A stretch of DNA of 64,000 nt from Azospirillum sp. TSO22-1 (GTDB taxonomy: Bacteria > Pseudomonadota > Alphaproteobacteria > Azospirillales > Azospirillaceae). Positions 26,526-36,825 of the stretch are shown here, in pieces. The notes beneath the pieces are model-generated. The model did not search any database, was not told the origin of the DNA, and worked only from the letters and a program-made list of their open reading frames with translations. Made by a program: the position numbers and the translations under genes. Position 1 is the stretch's first letter. The number at the start of each line of letters is the position of its first letter. Location: the NCBI RefSeq assembly GCF_003116015.1, contig NZ_LGQZ01000030.1, positions 62,001-126,000 of the forward strand. The letters are read 5' to 3'.

Positions 26526-26690
26526 CCTCCCCTGCCTCCGGCGGGGGAGGGAGGGACCCGCGGCCCCGCCGCGGGAGGGTGGGGGCAGCGGCGCGCGAGA
26601 ATCAACGCCTGCCACCCGCGTCGTCGCCCCCACCTTCCCACGCCTGCGGCGCGGGTCCCATCCTCCCCCGCCGGAGGCGGGGGAGGATGT
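26526..26690. repeat. Compound GC-rich palindromic block between tamA and tamB
   Basis: A 16-bp unit (CCTCCGGCGGGGGAGG, 26535-26550) is repeated in inverted form at 26662-26677. The right unit extends to a near-perfect hairpin (26662-26686). Between them, inverted GGGACCCGCG / CGCGGGTCC and GGGTGGGGGC / GCCCCCACC arms allow the whole block to fold as nested stems. A 25-base unit at 26526-26550 recurs identically at 36702-36726. No protein is encoded; it interrupts the tam transcript. Confidence 0.8.
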
Positions 26691-26756
26691 TGCAGGGTGA
26701 ACACGGGAACGGTCGCCCGGATTCCCGCCGATCCGGAAATGACAAAATTATTCCCG

Positions 26757-28589
26757 TCAGAACGCCTGCCCCAGGCTGAGGTACAGCTGCCAGCGGGAAT
26801 CACCGGGCTCCGGGTTCAGCGGCACGCCGACATCCACCCGCAGCGGGCCGAAGTCGGTGTAGTAGCGCAGCCCCAGCCCGGTGCCGACGCGCAGCGGCCC
26901 TTGCAGGCCGGGGACGCTGCGGTCGCTGACCGTGCCGGCGTCGAGGAACGGCACGAGGCCGATGGTGTCGGTGATCTTGACGCGCATCTCGACGCCCAGT
27001 TCCACCAGCGAGCGCCCGCCGGTCGGGTCGTTGGCGATGTTCCGTGGCCCGGCCTTCTGGAAGCCGTAGCCGCGCACCGAGCCGCCGCCGCCGGCGTAGA
27101 AGCGGCGGTCCGGCGGGATGTCGGCCAGCGGCGCGCCGACGATGCTGCCCAGCCCGACCCGCGCCGCCGCCACATAGCGCCCGTCGCCGACGACGTCGTA
27201 ATAGGCCGAGCCGGTGACGGTGCCCGCCAGGAAGCGACGGGTGGATTCGTTGCCGCCCACCGGAAACCACGGCGTCAGCGTACCGGCGAGGCGATAGCCC
27301 CTGGTCGGGTTCAGCAGGTTGTCGGTGCCGTCGTAGGTGGCGCCCAGCGGCACGCCGAGCAGCGACACCTGGTAGGTGCGCTCGGCCGTGCGCACCCGGC
27401 CGCGCTCCGACGTCAGGCCGGCGGAGACCTTGAGGGCGTCGCTGATCTCGCGCTCGATCACGGCGGTGAGCAGGCCGGCGACGCGCTCGTAGGCCGGCGG
27501 GTTGTCGGTGACCACCGAGAAGTCCAGCACCAGCGACTGCTTCGGCGCCAGGAAGTCCGGCTTGCGGAAGTTCACGCCGAAGCGCAGGTCCGGCAGGTCC
27601 AGCTTGCTGGTGCTGCTGCTGTCGCCGGTCAGGCGGCCGACCTCCAGACTGAGGCGCAGCTGCTCCGCCCCGCCGAACAGGTTGCGATGCCCCCAGTAGA
27701 CGTTGCCGCCCAGCCCGTCGGTGGTCGAGTAGACGACGCCGGCGCCCAGCACGTGCCGCTTGCGCTCGGCGACGCTGACGGTGACCGGCGTCGTGCCGTC
27801 GGGGCCCGGCTGGTCGGCCAGCTGCACCCGCACCGTGTCGAAGACGCCGAGCTTGGCGATGTCGGTGCGCGCCCGCTCGATCAGGGCCGGCCGGTAGGGC
27901 TCGCCGGGAGTCCAGGGCAGGCGGCCGCGGACCAGGCTCTCATCGACCTGCTCCAATCCCTCGATGCGGGTGCTGCCGAAGTGGGCGAGCGGGCCGGGCT
28001 CGACCACGAAGGTGACGTCCATCGTCCGGTCGGAATGGTCGACCACGGCACGGCGGTCGGTCACCTTGGCAAAGGCGTAGCCGCGGCCGGCCAGCGTTTG
28101 CACCAGCTTGTTCTGCGCATCCACCACCTGCGGCGCGCGGGCCGGCTCGCCGGGCTTCAGGCTCAACTCGTCGGCGGTGATCGCCGGGCCGGGCAGCGGG
28201 GCGCCGCTCCCGGTGCGCACCGTGACCGCCTTGAAGCGGTAGGCGGGGCCGGGCTCGACGGCGATGGACACCCTGGCCGGCTGCACCGACGGATCGACGC
28301 GGATCTCCAGCCGCGCGTCGTAGTGCCCGGCGGAGCGCAGCGCCGTCTCCAGCCGGTCGCGGTCGGCGTCGGCGCGCCGCTCCAGCCCGATGACCGAGGG
28401 CGGCGGGTCCTCCTTCAGCTCGAACAGCGAGGAGGACTCGCGCAGCAGCGTGCTCAGCGTGTCGTCCCCCTCCAGGCCGGTCAGCTCGACCTCGTAGGGG
28501 ACCTTGGACACCTCGTCCTGCGCGCGGGCGGCGGATGGCAGCAGCGCGAGGGCGAGAAGCAGGGCGGCGGGGAAGCGGGCGCGGGTCAT
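26757..28589 (-). CDS. tamA: TamA, BamA-family outer-membrane protein
   Basis: 610 aa. After a signal peptide (RFPAALLLALALLPSAARAQ) come POTRA domains (for example VSIAVEPGPAYRFKAVTVRT and MDVTFVVEPGPLAHFGSTRI), then a 16-strand barrel (about residues 260-610) with GGGGSVRGYGFQKAGP, the conserved barrel-lid VRGY motif, and the C-terminal strand WQLYLSLGQAF ending in Phe, as required for recognition by the Bam machinery. It partners with TamB. The gene is divergent from typA. Confidence 0.93.
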   Translation of the reverse strand: MTRARFPAALLLALALLPSAARAQDEVSKVPYEVELTGLEGDDTLSTLLRESSSLFELKEDPPPSVIGLERRADADRDRLETALRSAGHYDARLEIRVDPSVQPARVSIAVEPGPAYRFKAVTVRTGSGAPLPGPAITADELSLKPGEPARAPQVVDAQNKLVQTLAGRGYAFAKVTDRRAVVDHSDRTMDVTFVVEPGPLAHFGSTRIEGLEQVDESLVRGRLPWTPGEPYRPALIERARTDIAKLGVFDTVRVQLADQPGPDGTTPVTVSVAERKRHVLGAGVVYSTTDGLGGNVYWGHRNLFGGAEQLRLSLEVGRLTGDSSSTSKLDLPDLRFGVNFRKPDFLAPKQSLVLDFSVVTDNPPAYERVAGLLTAVIEREISDALKVSAGLTSERGRVRTAERTYQVSLLGVPLGATYDGTDNLLNPTRGYRLAGTLTPWFPVGGNESTRRFLAGTVTGSAYYDVVGDGRYVAAARVGLGSIVGAPLADIPPDRRFYAGGGGSVRGYGFQKAGPRNIANDPTGGRSLVELGVEMRVKITDTIGLVPFLDAGTVSDRSVPGLQGPLRVGTGLGLRYYTDFGPLRVDVGVPLNPEPGDSRWQLYLSLGQAF

Positions 28590-28698
28590 TCGTCCGGGCT
28601 TGAGCGTGGCAGGTTGAACATCCGCAGCCGCGGCCCCGGTTTCAACCCCTTCCCACCTTTGATCTAGGCCCTGTCACCGCACCGTCATGCATCCGCCC

Positions 28699-28726
28699 TT
28701 GCCCCGCGCGTCCGAATCATTATATT
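28699..28726 (+). promoter_or_regulatory. Candidate sigma-70-type promoter for typA
   Basis: TTGCCC (28699-28704), a 16-base spacer, then TATATT (28721-28726). It is one of the few AT-rich spots between tamA and typA and would give a leader of about 110 bases. Confidence 0.45.
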
Positions 28727-28841
28727 GCGGCGCACAGACACACCACCCGGCGGCGCCCACCAGGACAACTTGGCGGGCCGTTTTGTTATGGGCATACCGC
28801 CCGCAACGAAGGGCGCCGGCCGACCGAGACCGAACAGACTC

Positions 28842-30674
<1,833 letters not shown>

Positions 30675-30688
30675 GCAACGCATCGCAA

Positions 30689-30721
30689 AGCGCCCTCCCC
30701 TCGCGGGGAGGGCGCTTTTTT
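30689..30721 (+). terminator. Intrinsic terminator of typA
   Basis: A perfect 12-bp stem AGCGCCCTCCCC / GGGGAGGGCGCT with a TCGC loop is followed by a T run. It begins 14 bases after the typA stop and also overlaps the end of the convergent hemerythrin gene. Confidence 0.95.
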
Positions 30722-31133
30722 ATTGCTCCAGCACCGGCCCCAGCGTCTCGTCCTCGCGCTTCATCCGTTCCTCCAGCCGCGCCAGAACCGCCCGCGTCTC
30801 GGCGCGGAAGGTGGGGAAGCGCGCGGCGATGCTCGTCACGTTCGACCAGGCCTTGAAGTAGTGGTCGCACACCGTGTGCAGGCCGTTCAACTCGTCCTGC
30901 AACTCGGCGGCCGCGGCGCGGACGCGCTCGTCCCGGTGCTCGCGCAGCTTCGGGTAGAGGACCCGGTCCTCCAGGATCAGGTGGTCGCTCACCTTCGACG
31001 ACAGGTCGTTCAGCGCGACCCGGATGTCGAAGGTGCGGCTGGCGGCGTCCTGGGCGCGCAGCAGGGTGGTCAGCGCGCCGATGGCCGCCTGGATCTCGCC
31101 GTGCTGGCGGCGATAGGCGTGGTGCGTGGTCAT
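30720..31133 (-). CDS. Hemerythrin HHE-domain protein
   Basis: 137 aa, a four-helix bundle. The candidate di-iron ligands are in RRQHGEIQAAI, SDHLILEDRVLYPKLREH (the HxxxE pattern) and LHTVCDHYFKAW. Hemerythrin-like proteins bind O2, NO or iron, or act as sensors of these in the cytoplasm. ATG 31133 follows GGGAGGAGG. It is convergent with typA, and its stop lies in the typA terminator's T-run. A 56-aa gene lies just upstream on the same strand. Confidence 0.88.
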   Translation of the reverse strand: MTTHHAYRRQHGEIQAAIGALTTLLRAQDAASRTFDIRVALNDLSSKVSDHLILEDRVLYPKLREHRDERVRAAAAELQDELNGLHTVCDHYFKAWSNVTSIAARFPTFRAETRAVLARLEERMKREDETLGPVLEQ

Positions 31134-31247
31134 GATACCGCCTCCTCCCGGATTGGTATTGTCGTATGGGCGGACCATCAGCGTATCAGCACCGGCAATC
31201 CGCCGAACAGGCGGCAGATCCGCGCACCTCTTTTGGGTAGGGGGCGG

Positions 31248-31418
31248 CTACGCCCGCCCCCCCGACCGCTTCACCGCGTCCCGCTCGCCCAGGTCGTCGA
31301 ACTTCTCCTGCACCGGCTTGTCGGCGTCGCCGGCGGCGCGGCCGGTCTTGTCGACCAGTTCGTCCTCGATGCGCTGGGCGGTGCGCGACGGGGCGTCGTC
31401 CTTCCGCTTGTCCTCCAT
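31248..31418 (-). CDS. Small charged protein, unrecognised (56 aa)
   Basis: The reading frame starts at ATG 31418, 4 bases after a strong AGGAGGAGG site, and gives a very hydrophilic 56-residue protein: MEDKRKDDAPSRTAQRIEDE, then LVDKTGRAAGDADKPVQEKF and DDLGERDAVKRSGGRA. It has the look of a small CsbD-like or stress-induced soluble protein, but I do not recognise a family. A run of seven G residues occurs near its end. It lies upstream of the hemerythrin gene on the same strand. Confidence 0.65.
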   Translation of the reverse strand: MEDKRKDDAPSRTAQRIEDELVDKTGRAAGDADKPVQEKFDDLGERDAVKRSGGRA

Positions 31419-31811
31419 GACCTCCTCCTGGGTTTGATGGTCGCTGCCCCATAAACAGCGGCGGTTTGATTTCGGTCAGGGCACAGAAAGCGGTTTCGCG
31501 CGTTGATGCGGCGAACGCGCCCGGGATGGAATAGGAGCCCTGCGGCAAGCGTTCATGAGCGGCCATGGTTGCACCGCACCGAAAAGTGTATAAAATGTAC
31601 GACCGTTTCCCACAGAACCGGTCGACATGACGCAAGCCTTTGGGTTTGCGGCGGATTTCAGCAACCAATGGCGTGCCGGGTTCGGTCCGAGGTCGAAGCG
31701 GGTGCGGTCCTGATTTTGTCCGTATCGTCGCGATGGCTTCGGATGGCACTGGACTGCGACCGGAACAACCGAGCTGTGCCGGGCAATTAGGTGCGGGGAA
31801 CGTCGATACCG
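31419..31811. other. Gene-poor leader region of the glucan-synthase gene
   Basis: Holds a promoter candidate (31569-31596), then a leader of about 210 bases before the glycosyltransferase start. In the leader GACCG and CGGTC flank a 12-base loop (about 31601-31623), and a 28-codon reading frame runs from ATG 31627 to a stop at 31713 without a good ribosome-binding site. No other gene is supported. Confidence 0.5.
31569..31596 (+). promoter_or_regulatory. Candidate sigma-70-type promoter for the glucan-synthase gene
   Basis: TTGCAC (31569-31574), a 16-base spacer, then TAAAAT (31591-31596), within an unusual AT-rich spot (GTGTATAAAATGTACG). Confidence 0.4.
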
Positions 31812-34415
31812 ATGCGCAAGAGAGCGATTGCGGTCCTGATCCTGGTGATCCTCGGCAACGTCGGGGCCTGGGCGCTGTGGAACCGGCCGGTGGCCGAGCG
31901 GTCGTGGGGCGGCGCCATCAATGGCGTCTCCTACACGCCGTTCCACGACCCCAACAAGAGCCCGACCCGCGGCGACCGCGGCAACGCCGACGACATCGAC
32001 AAGGACATGGCGACCCTCGAGGGCTCGGTGAAGGGGGTGCGCACCTACTCCACCACCGATGGCTCCGAGCAGGTGGCGCCAGTCGCCCGCAAGTACGGCC
32101 TGCCCGTCACCGCCGGCGCCTGGATCGCCGGCAAGCCGGAGATCGACGAGCCGGAGATCAACGGCCTGATCAAGCTGGCGCGCGAGAACAACAACGTGCG
32201 CCGCGTGCTGGTCGGCAACGAGGCGATCCTGCGCACCGACATCTCGGTCCCGCAGGCGATCGAGCTGGTCAAGCGCGTCAAGAAGAAGGTCGCCGTCCCG
32301 GTCTCCATCGCCGAGCCGTGGCACGTCTGGCTGCAGCACCCCGAGTTGGCCGAGGCGGTGGACTTCCTGGCCATCCACCTGCTGCCGTACTGGGAAGGCG
32401 TGCCGATCGACGACGCCGTCAACTACGCCATGTTCCGGTACAACGAGCTGAAGACCAAGTACCCGAACAAGCACATCCTGATCTCGGAAATCGGCTGGCC
32501 GGCCGACGGCCCGTGGCGCCGTGGCGCCGAGGCGAGCCAGGTCAACCAGGCCAAGTTCATCCGCACATTCCTGAACGTCGCGGCGCAGAACCGGCTCGAC
32601 TACTTCATCATGGAAGCGTTCGACCAGCCCTGGAAGCGCGAGATCGAAGGCACCGCCGGCACCTCCTGGGGCCTGTGGGACGCGTGGCGCGCGCCGAAGT
32701 TCCCGATGGCCGGCGAGGTGCTGGAGGTCAAGAACTGGCCGTACATGTGCGCCACCTCGATCGCCGTGTCGTTCCTGCCGCTGGTGTTCTTCCTCGGCCG
32801 CCGGCGCGACCTGAAGGTGGGCGGCCTGCTGTTCTACGGCGCGCTGATCCAGGCGGTCGGCTCGGTCCTGGTGTTCACGGTGACCGCGGCGTCCGCCGCC
32901 GGCCTCGCCACCACCACCGAGATCGCCTGGGGCTTCCTGATCTTCTGCCAGCTGGTGCTGCTCTGCGTCATGCTGATCGACGGGCTGGAGCTGACCGAGG
33001 TGGTGTGGCAGGAGAGCTTCCGCCGCAAGTTCCAGCCCTGCTCCGCCGCCCCGCTGCCGACCGCGCCCAAGGTCTCGATCCACGTGCCGTGCTACAACGA
33101 GCCGCCGCACATGGTGATCGAGACGCTGGACGCCCTGGCCCGCCTCGACTACCCGAATTTCGAGGTGCTGCTGCTCGACAACAACACCAAGGATCCCGAG
33201 GTGTGGAAGCCGGTCGAGCAGTACTGCCGGCAGCTCGGCCCGCGCTTCCGCTTCTTCCACCTGGACAACTGGCCGGGCTTCAAGGCCGGCGCCCTGAACT
33301 TCGGCCTGACCGTGACGGCGGAGGACGCGCAGCACATCGCCGTTATCGACAGCGACTATCAGGTGCACCCGGACTGGTTGAAGGCGACGATCCCGCACTT
33401 CGACCGGCCGGAGGTCGGCTTCGTGCAGTCGCCGCAGGACTACCGGGAGTGGGACGAGGACCTGTTCCAGCGGATGATCAACTGGGAATACGCCGGCTTC
33501 TTCCACATCGGCATGATCCAGCGCAACGAGCGCAACGCGATCATCCAGCACGGCACCATGACCATCATCCGCAAGACCGCGCTGGAGGAAACCGGCCGCT
33601 GGGGCGAGTGGTGCATCACCGAGGACGCCGACCTCGGCCTGCGCCTGTTCGAGCACGGTTACGAGGCGGTCTACATGCCGGAGAGCTTCGGCAAGGGTCT
33701 GGTGCCGGACAGCTTCTCGGCCTACAAGACGCAACGCTTCCGCTGGGCCTACGGCGCCGTGCAGATCCTCAAGCACCACTGGCGCGAGCTGGCGCCGCGC
33801 GGCAAGCGTTTGAACGGCGGGCAGAAGTACCACTTCATCACCGGCTGGCTGCCGTGGTTCGCCGATGCCGCGCATATGATCTTCGGCATCGCCGGCATCA
33901 TCTGGTCGCTGGGTCTGCTGCTGTTCCCCAAGTACTTCGAATTCCCGCCCAACGCCTTCATGATCCCGACGCTGAGCGTCTTCGCCTTCAAGGTGGCGGC
34001 CTCGCTGTGGCTCTACGAGGCGCGGGTGAAGTGCGGCTTCTGGGACAAGGTGGGGGCGGCGGTCGCCGGCATGGCACTGACGCACACCGTGGGCCGCGCC
34101 ATGTGGCTGGGCATGTTCACCTCCGGCCGGCCGTTCGTCCGCACGCCGAAGTGCGAGGACAAGCCGGCGCTGATGGCCGTCTTCCTGATGGCGCAGGAGG
34201 AGATCGCGCTGCTGGTCGCGCTGTGGGGCGCGGCGCTGGCCATCGTGCTGGTGTTCGGCCACGAGAACCGCGACGCCTTCATGTGGTCCGGCCTGCTGGT
34301 GGTGCAGTCGCTGCCCTATCTGGCGGCGCTGATCACCTCGCTGATCAACGTCTTCCGGGAGTTCCACTTCGGCCACCGCCGGCCGCAGCCGGTCCCGGTC
34401 GAGGCGGCGCACTGA
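31812..34415 (+). CDS. NdvB-like glucan synthase: GH17 domain fused to GT2 glycosyltransferase
   Basis: 867 aa, inner membrane. Helix 1 (AIAVLILVILGNVGAWAL) is followed by a periplasmic GH17-like domain (about residues 30-295) with VLVGNEAILR, HLLPYWEGV and HILISEIGWPADGP, whose Glu residues correspond to the family acid/base and nucleophile. Three or four helices follow, then a GT2 domain with VSIHVPCYNEPPHMVIETLD, VIDSDYQVHPDW (DxD), WCITEDADLGLRLF and the product-binding QRFRWAYGAVQ, and finally several C-terminal helices. The same fusion occurs in Pseudomonas NdvB, which makes cyclic beta-1,3-glucans; the exact polymer here is not established. It is a single-gene unit with its own terminator. 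Confidence 0.88.
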   Translation: MRKRAIAVLILVILGNVGAWALWNRPVAERSWGGAINGVSYTPFHDPNKSPTRGDRGNADDIDKDMATLEGSVKGVRTYSTTDGSEQVAPVARKYGLPVTAGAWIAGKPEIDEPEINGLIKLARENNNVRRVLVGNEAILRTDISVPQAIELVKRVKKKVAVPVSIAEPWHVWLQHPELAEAVDFLAIHLLPYWEGVPIDDAVNYAMFRYNELKTKYPNKHILISEIGWPADGPWRRGAEASQVNQAKFIRTFLNVAAQNRLDYFIMEAFDQPWKREIEGTAGTSWGLWDAWRAPKFPMAGEVLEVKNWPYMCATSIAVSFLPLVFFLGRRRDLKVGGLLFYGALIQAVGSVLVFTVTAASAAGLATTTEIAWGFLIFCQLVLLCVMLIDGLELTEVVWQESFRRKFQPCSAAPLPTAPKVSIHVPCYNEPPHMVIETLDALARLDYPNFEVLLLDNNTKDPEVWKPVEQYCRQLGPRFRFFHLDNWPGFKAGALNFGLTVTAEDAQHIAVIDSDYQVHPDWLKATIPHFDRPEVGFVQSPQDYREWDEDLFQRMINWEYAGFFHIGMIQRNERNAIIQHGTMTIIRKTALEETGRWGEWCITEDADLGLRLFEHGYEAVYMPESFGKGLVPDSFSAYKTQRFRWAYGAVQILKHHWRELAPRGKRLNGGQKYHFITGWLPWFADAAHMIFGIAGIIWSLGLLLFPKYFEFPPNAFMIPTLSVFAFKVAASLWLYEARVKCGFWDKVGAAVAGMALTHTVGRAMWLGMFTSGRPFVRTPKCEDKPALMAVFLMAQEEIALLVALWGAALAIVLVFGHENRDAFMWSGLLVVQSLPYLAALITSLINVFREFHFGHRRPQPVPVEAAH

Positions 34416-34437
34416 GGGCAGCGCGATCTTGCTTTGG

Positions 34438-34471
34438 AAACGGGCTCCGCGGTGCGGGGCCCGTTTTTTTT
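34438..34471 (+). terminator. Intrinsic terminator of the glucan-synthase gene
   Basis: AAACGGGC pairs with GCCCGTTT, with an inner CCGC / GCGG stem, followed by a long T run. It begins 22 bases after the stop. Confidence 0.92.
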
Positions 34472-34592
34472 GGGGGGAGTATATGACGAGAAGCGGCGCT
34501 CACCCACCCCCCGCCGATCTTGACTCCGCCACCTAAGAGCGTAGCCTTTACGTGTGCGGTCGAATCGACCGCCGCTGAAGGACGTGCCCACA

Positions 34593-35207
34593 ATGGGCGA
34601 TGGATCGGTCGGCTCGTCGAACCACTTCGTGCGCCCCACCGGCGTGGTGGAGCGGGCGGAGTCCGTTACCGACCGCCGCCCCCGGCGCGAGCAGCAGCGC
34701 CAGCAGCAGCAGCAGGAAGCCTCCGACCGCCGCCGCAAGGAGCCGCCGAACCCGCGGCGCCGCCGGGTCTACGACCTGCTGTTCGACGAGGTAGACAAGC
34801 TCGACAGCCTGAGCGAGCAGCAGCGGGCGCGCGTCAAGGAAAACATCCGCAACCACGTCGTCGGCGCCGCCCCGTCCGTCGAGCCGCCGGCCGCGCCGCC
34901 GCCCGAACCGGACGCGCCCCCGCCGCCAGGAGCCGACGCCGGGCACGACGAGACGCACGCGGCCGAACAGCTGCTGGCCGACCCGCAGGCCGAGGTGCCG
35001 GTCGACCACGACCGCATCGTCAACGTCGCCGCCCCGGTGCACCCCCACCAGCCACTGACCGAGGCCGAGGAGAACCGCATCCTCGCCGAGCAGCTACGCC
35101 TTTGCCTCGCCCAGCACACCGAACGGGCGCGCAAACTGGCGGTGTACCTGCATGTTCTGCTGAGCATGCACCACGGCGTCCGGCCCACCCTGGTGCTGGA
35201 CATCTGA
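34593..35207 (+). CDS. Gln/Pro-rich protein with conserved C-terminus, unrecognised
   Basis: 204 aa, no signal peptide or membrane helix. The N-terminal part has a glutamine tract (RREQQRQQQQQEASDRRRKE, encoded by CAG repeats), then a short helix (VYDLLFDEVDKLDSLSEQQR), a Pro-rich linker (PPAAPPPEPDAPPPPGA), and a helical end (QPLTEAEENRILAEQLRLCL and RARKLAVYLHVLLSMHHGVR). The layout suggests two small interaction domains on a flexible linker. Start ATG 34593 follows AAGGACG; GTG 34554 is in frame. It is flanked by the glucan-synthase terminator and egtB. Confidence 0.65.
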   Translation: MGDGSVGSSNHFVRPTGVVERAESVTDRRPRREQQRQQQQQEASDRRRKEPPNPRRRRVYDLLFDEVDKLDSLSEQQRARVKENIRNHVVGAAPSVEPPAAPPPEPDAPPPPGADAGHDETHAAEQLLADPQAEVPVDHDRIVNVAAPVHPHQPLTEAEENRILAEQLRLCLAQHTERARKLAVYLHVLLSMHHGVRPTLVLDI

Positions 35208-35351
35208 CATCCGAGCGGGCGCGGCGACACGTCATACCTCCGATGCGCGCCCCCCACGCGCTCGCACCTGCGGCACACTTGTGGGCAAACGACAATGAGG
35301 ACGCGCGGCCCCTCACCCGACAGGGCCGCCATCCCGCGAGGAGGTTCGTCC

Positions 35352-36689
35352 ATGCCCGCCAAGCCTCTCGCCGCGCCCGCGCCCAGCGTCGCACCGGTCG
35401 CCGCCGATCTCCCGCCGCCCGCCGAGGGCACCCCCGACGCGTTGCGCCTCTGGCTGTCCACCCGCTTCCACAAGGCCCGCCAGCGCACGGCGGAGCTGGT
35501 GGCGCCGCTGGGCGTCGAAGACCTGATGGTCCAGTCGCTGCCCGACGGCGCGCCGGCCAAATGGCATCTGGCGCACACCACCTGGTTCTTCGAGAGCACG
35601 GTTCTGGAGCCCTGCGCGCCCGGCTACCGCACCTTCGACCCGGTCTTCCACCAGCTGTTCACCGCGCTCGACGACCGCTTCGGCCAGCACCTGCCCGCCC
35701 CCGTGCTGCGCCTGCTGTCGCGCCCCACGGCGGCGGAGATCATGCGCTACCGCGACCACGTCAACGGCGCCGTGCTGCACCTCATTGACCAGGTCCCGGA
35801 GGAGCGCCTGGAGAACATCTCCGAGCGCGTCCAGCTCGGCATCGTGCATGAGCGGCGGCACCAGGAGCGCCTGCTCTCCGACGTCAAGCATGCGTTCTGG
35901 AGCAACCCGCTGCGCCCGACCTACGAGCCGCCGGCCACCCTGCCCCCGTCGCCGCCGCTGGAGCAGAGATGGGTCGGCCACGCAGGCGGCGTGGTGCAGA
36001 TCGGCCGCGACGATCCCTCCCCCGGCTTCGACCATGAACGGCCGCGGCACGCCGTGATGCTGCGCCCGTTCGCGCTGGCCGGACGGCCGGTGACCAACGG
36101 CGAGTACTTGGCGTTCATGCAGGACGGCGGCTACGCCAAGCCGACCTGCTGGCTGGGCGATGGCTGGGAGGCGGCGCGCGCCGAGGACTGGCAGGCGCCG
36201 CTGTACTGGGAATGGCGGGAGGGCGGCTGGCAGGTCTTCACGCTGTACGGCATGCGCGCCCTCGATCTGCACGAGCCGGTCTGCCACGTCAGCTGGTACG
36301 AGGCCGACGCCTACGCCCGCTGGGCCGGCAAGCGCCTGCCCGACGAATCCGAATGGGAGGCGGTGGCCGCCGGCAAGGAGTGCATCGGCAACCTGCTGGG
36401 CAACGGCCACCGCCATCCGCGCCCCGGCGTCTGCCGCGGCACCGAAGGCCCCTGGCAGATGTTCGGCGACGTCTGGGAATGGACACGCAGCGCCTTCATG
36501 CCTTACCCCGGCTACACCCCGGTGGAAAGCGACGGCGCGCAAAGCGGCCGGTTCATGGCCAACCGCATGGTGGTGCGCGGCGGCAGCTGCGTGACGCCGT
36601 TCGACTACGCCACGCCGACCACCCGCCACTTCCTGCGCCCGACCACCCGCACCGCCTTCACTGGCATCCGGCTGGCCGAGGACGCGTAG
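35352..36689 (+). CDS. egtB: Ergothioneine biosynthesis protein EgtB
   Basis: 445 aa. N-terminal DinB_2 domain with KWHLAHTTWFFESTVLEPC and IVHERRHQERLLSDVKH, whose His residues (the HLAH and HxxxH sets) bind iron, then a C-terminal formylglycine-generating-enzyme-like domain (GVVQIGRDDPSPGFDHERPR, PVTNGEYLAFMQDGGYAKP, FGDVWEWTRSAF, VVRGGSC, TGIRLAED). EgtB is an iron enzyme that joins a thiol donor to the imidazole of hercynine and oxidises it to a sulfoxide. ATG 35352 follows GAGGAGG. egtD, the hercynine-forming methyltransferase usually adjacent, is not here. Confidence 0.93.
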   Translation: MPAKPLAAPAPSVAPVAADLPPPAEGTPDALRLWLSTRFHKARQRTAELVAPLGVEDLMVQSLPDGAPAKWHLAHTTWFFESTVLEPCAPGYRTFDPVFHQLFTALDDRFGQHLPAPVLRLLSRPTAAEIMRYRDHVNGAVLHLIDQVPEERLENISERVQLGIVHERRHQERLLSDVKHAFWSNPLRPTYEPPATLPPSPPLEQRWVGHAGGVVQIGRDDPSPGFDHERPRHAVMLRPFALAGRPVTNGEYLAFMQDGGYAKPTCWLGDGWEAARAEDWQAPLYWEWREGGWQVFTLYGMRALDLHEPVCHVSWYEADAYARWAGKRLPDESEWEAVAAGKECIGNLLGNGHRHPRPGVCRGTEGPWQMFGDVWEWTRSAFMPYPGYTPVESDGAQSGRFMANRMVVRGGSCVTPFDYATPTTRHFLRPTTRTAFTGIRLAEDA

Positions 36690-36701
36690 CCGCTGTCAAG
36701 C

Positions 36702-36822
36702 CCTCCCCTGCCTCCGGCGGGGGAGGGTTGGGTAGGGGCAACGAATTCTCGGGGCGGCCGTAGCCCTCCACCCTTCCCGCTTCGCGGGCCCCTTCCCTCC
36801 CCCGCCGGGGGCGAGGGAGGGA
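36702..36822. repeat. Palindromic repeat block between egtB and the nicotinate phosphoribosyltransferase gene
   Basis: The left unit (36702-36726) is identical to 26526-26550 in the tam spacer. The right unit (about 36793-36822) is a related hairpin, CCTCCCCCGCCGGGGGCGAG plus GGAGG. TTCCCGCTTCGCGGGCC sits between them. The genes on either side converge, so the block may serve as a bidirectional terminator. Confidence 0.75.
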
Positions 36823-36825
36823 TCG

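Noticed and set aside
34688-34722. CAG repeat in the Q/P-rich gene as a phase-variable microsatellite
   Set aside because: It is short, interrupted by CGC and changes in multiples of three, so it could alter tract length but not the frame.
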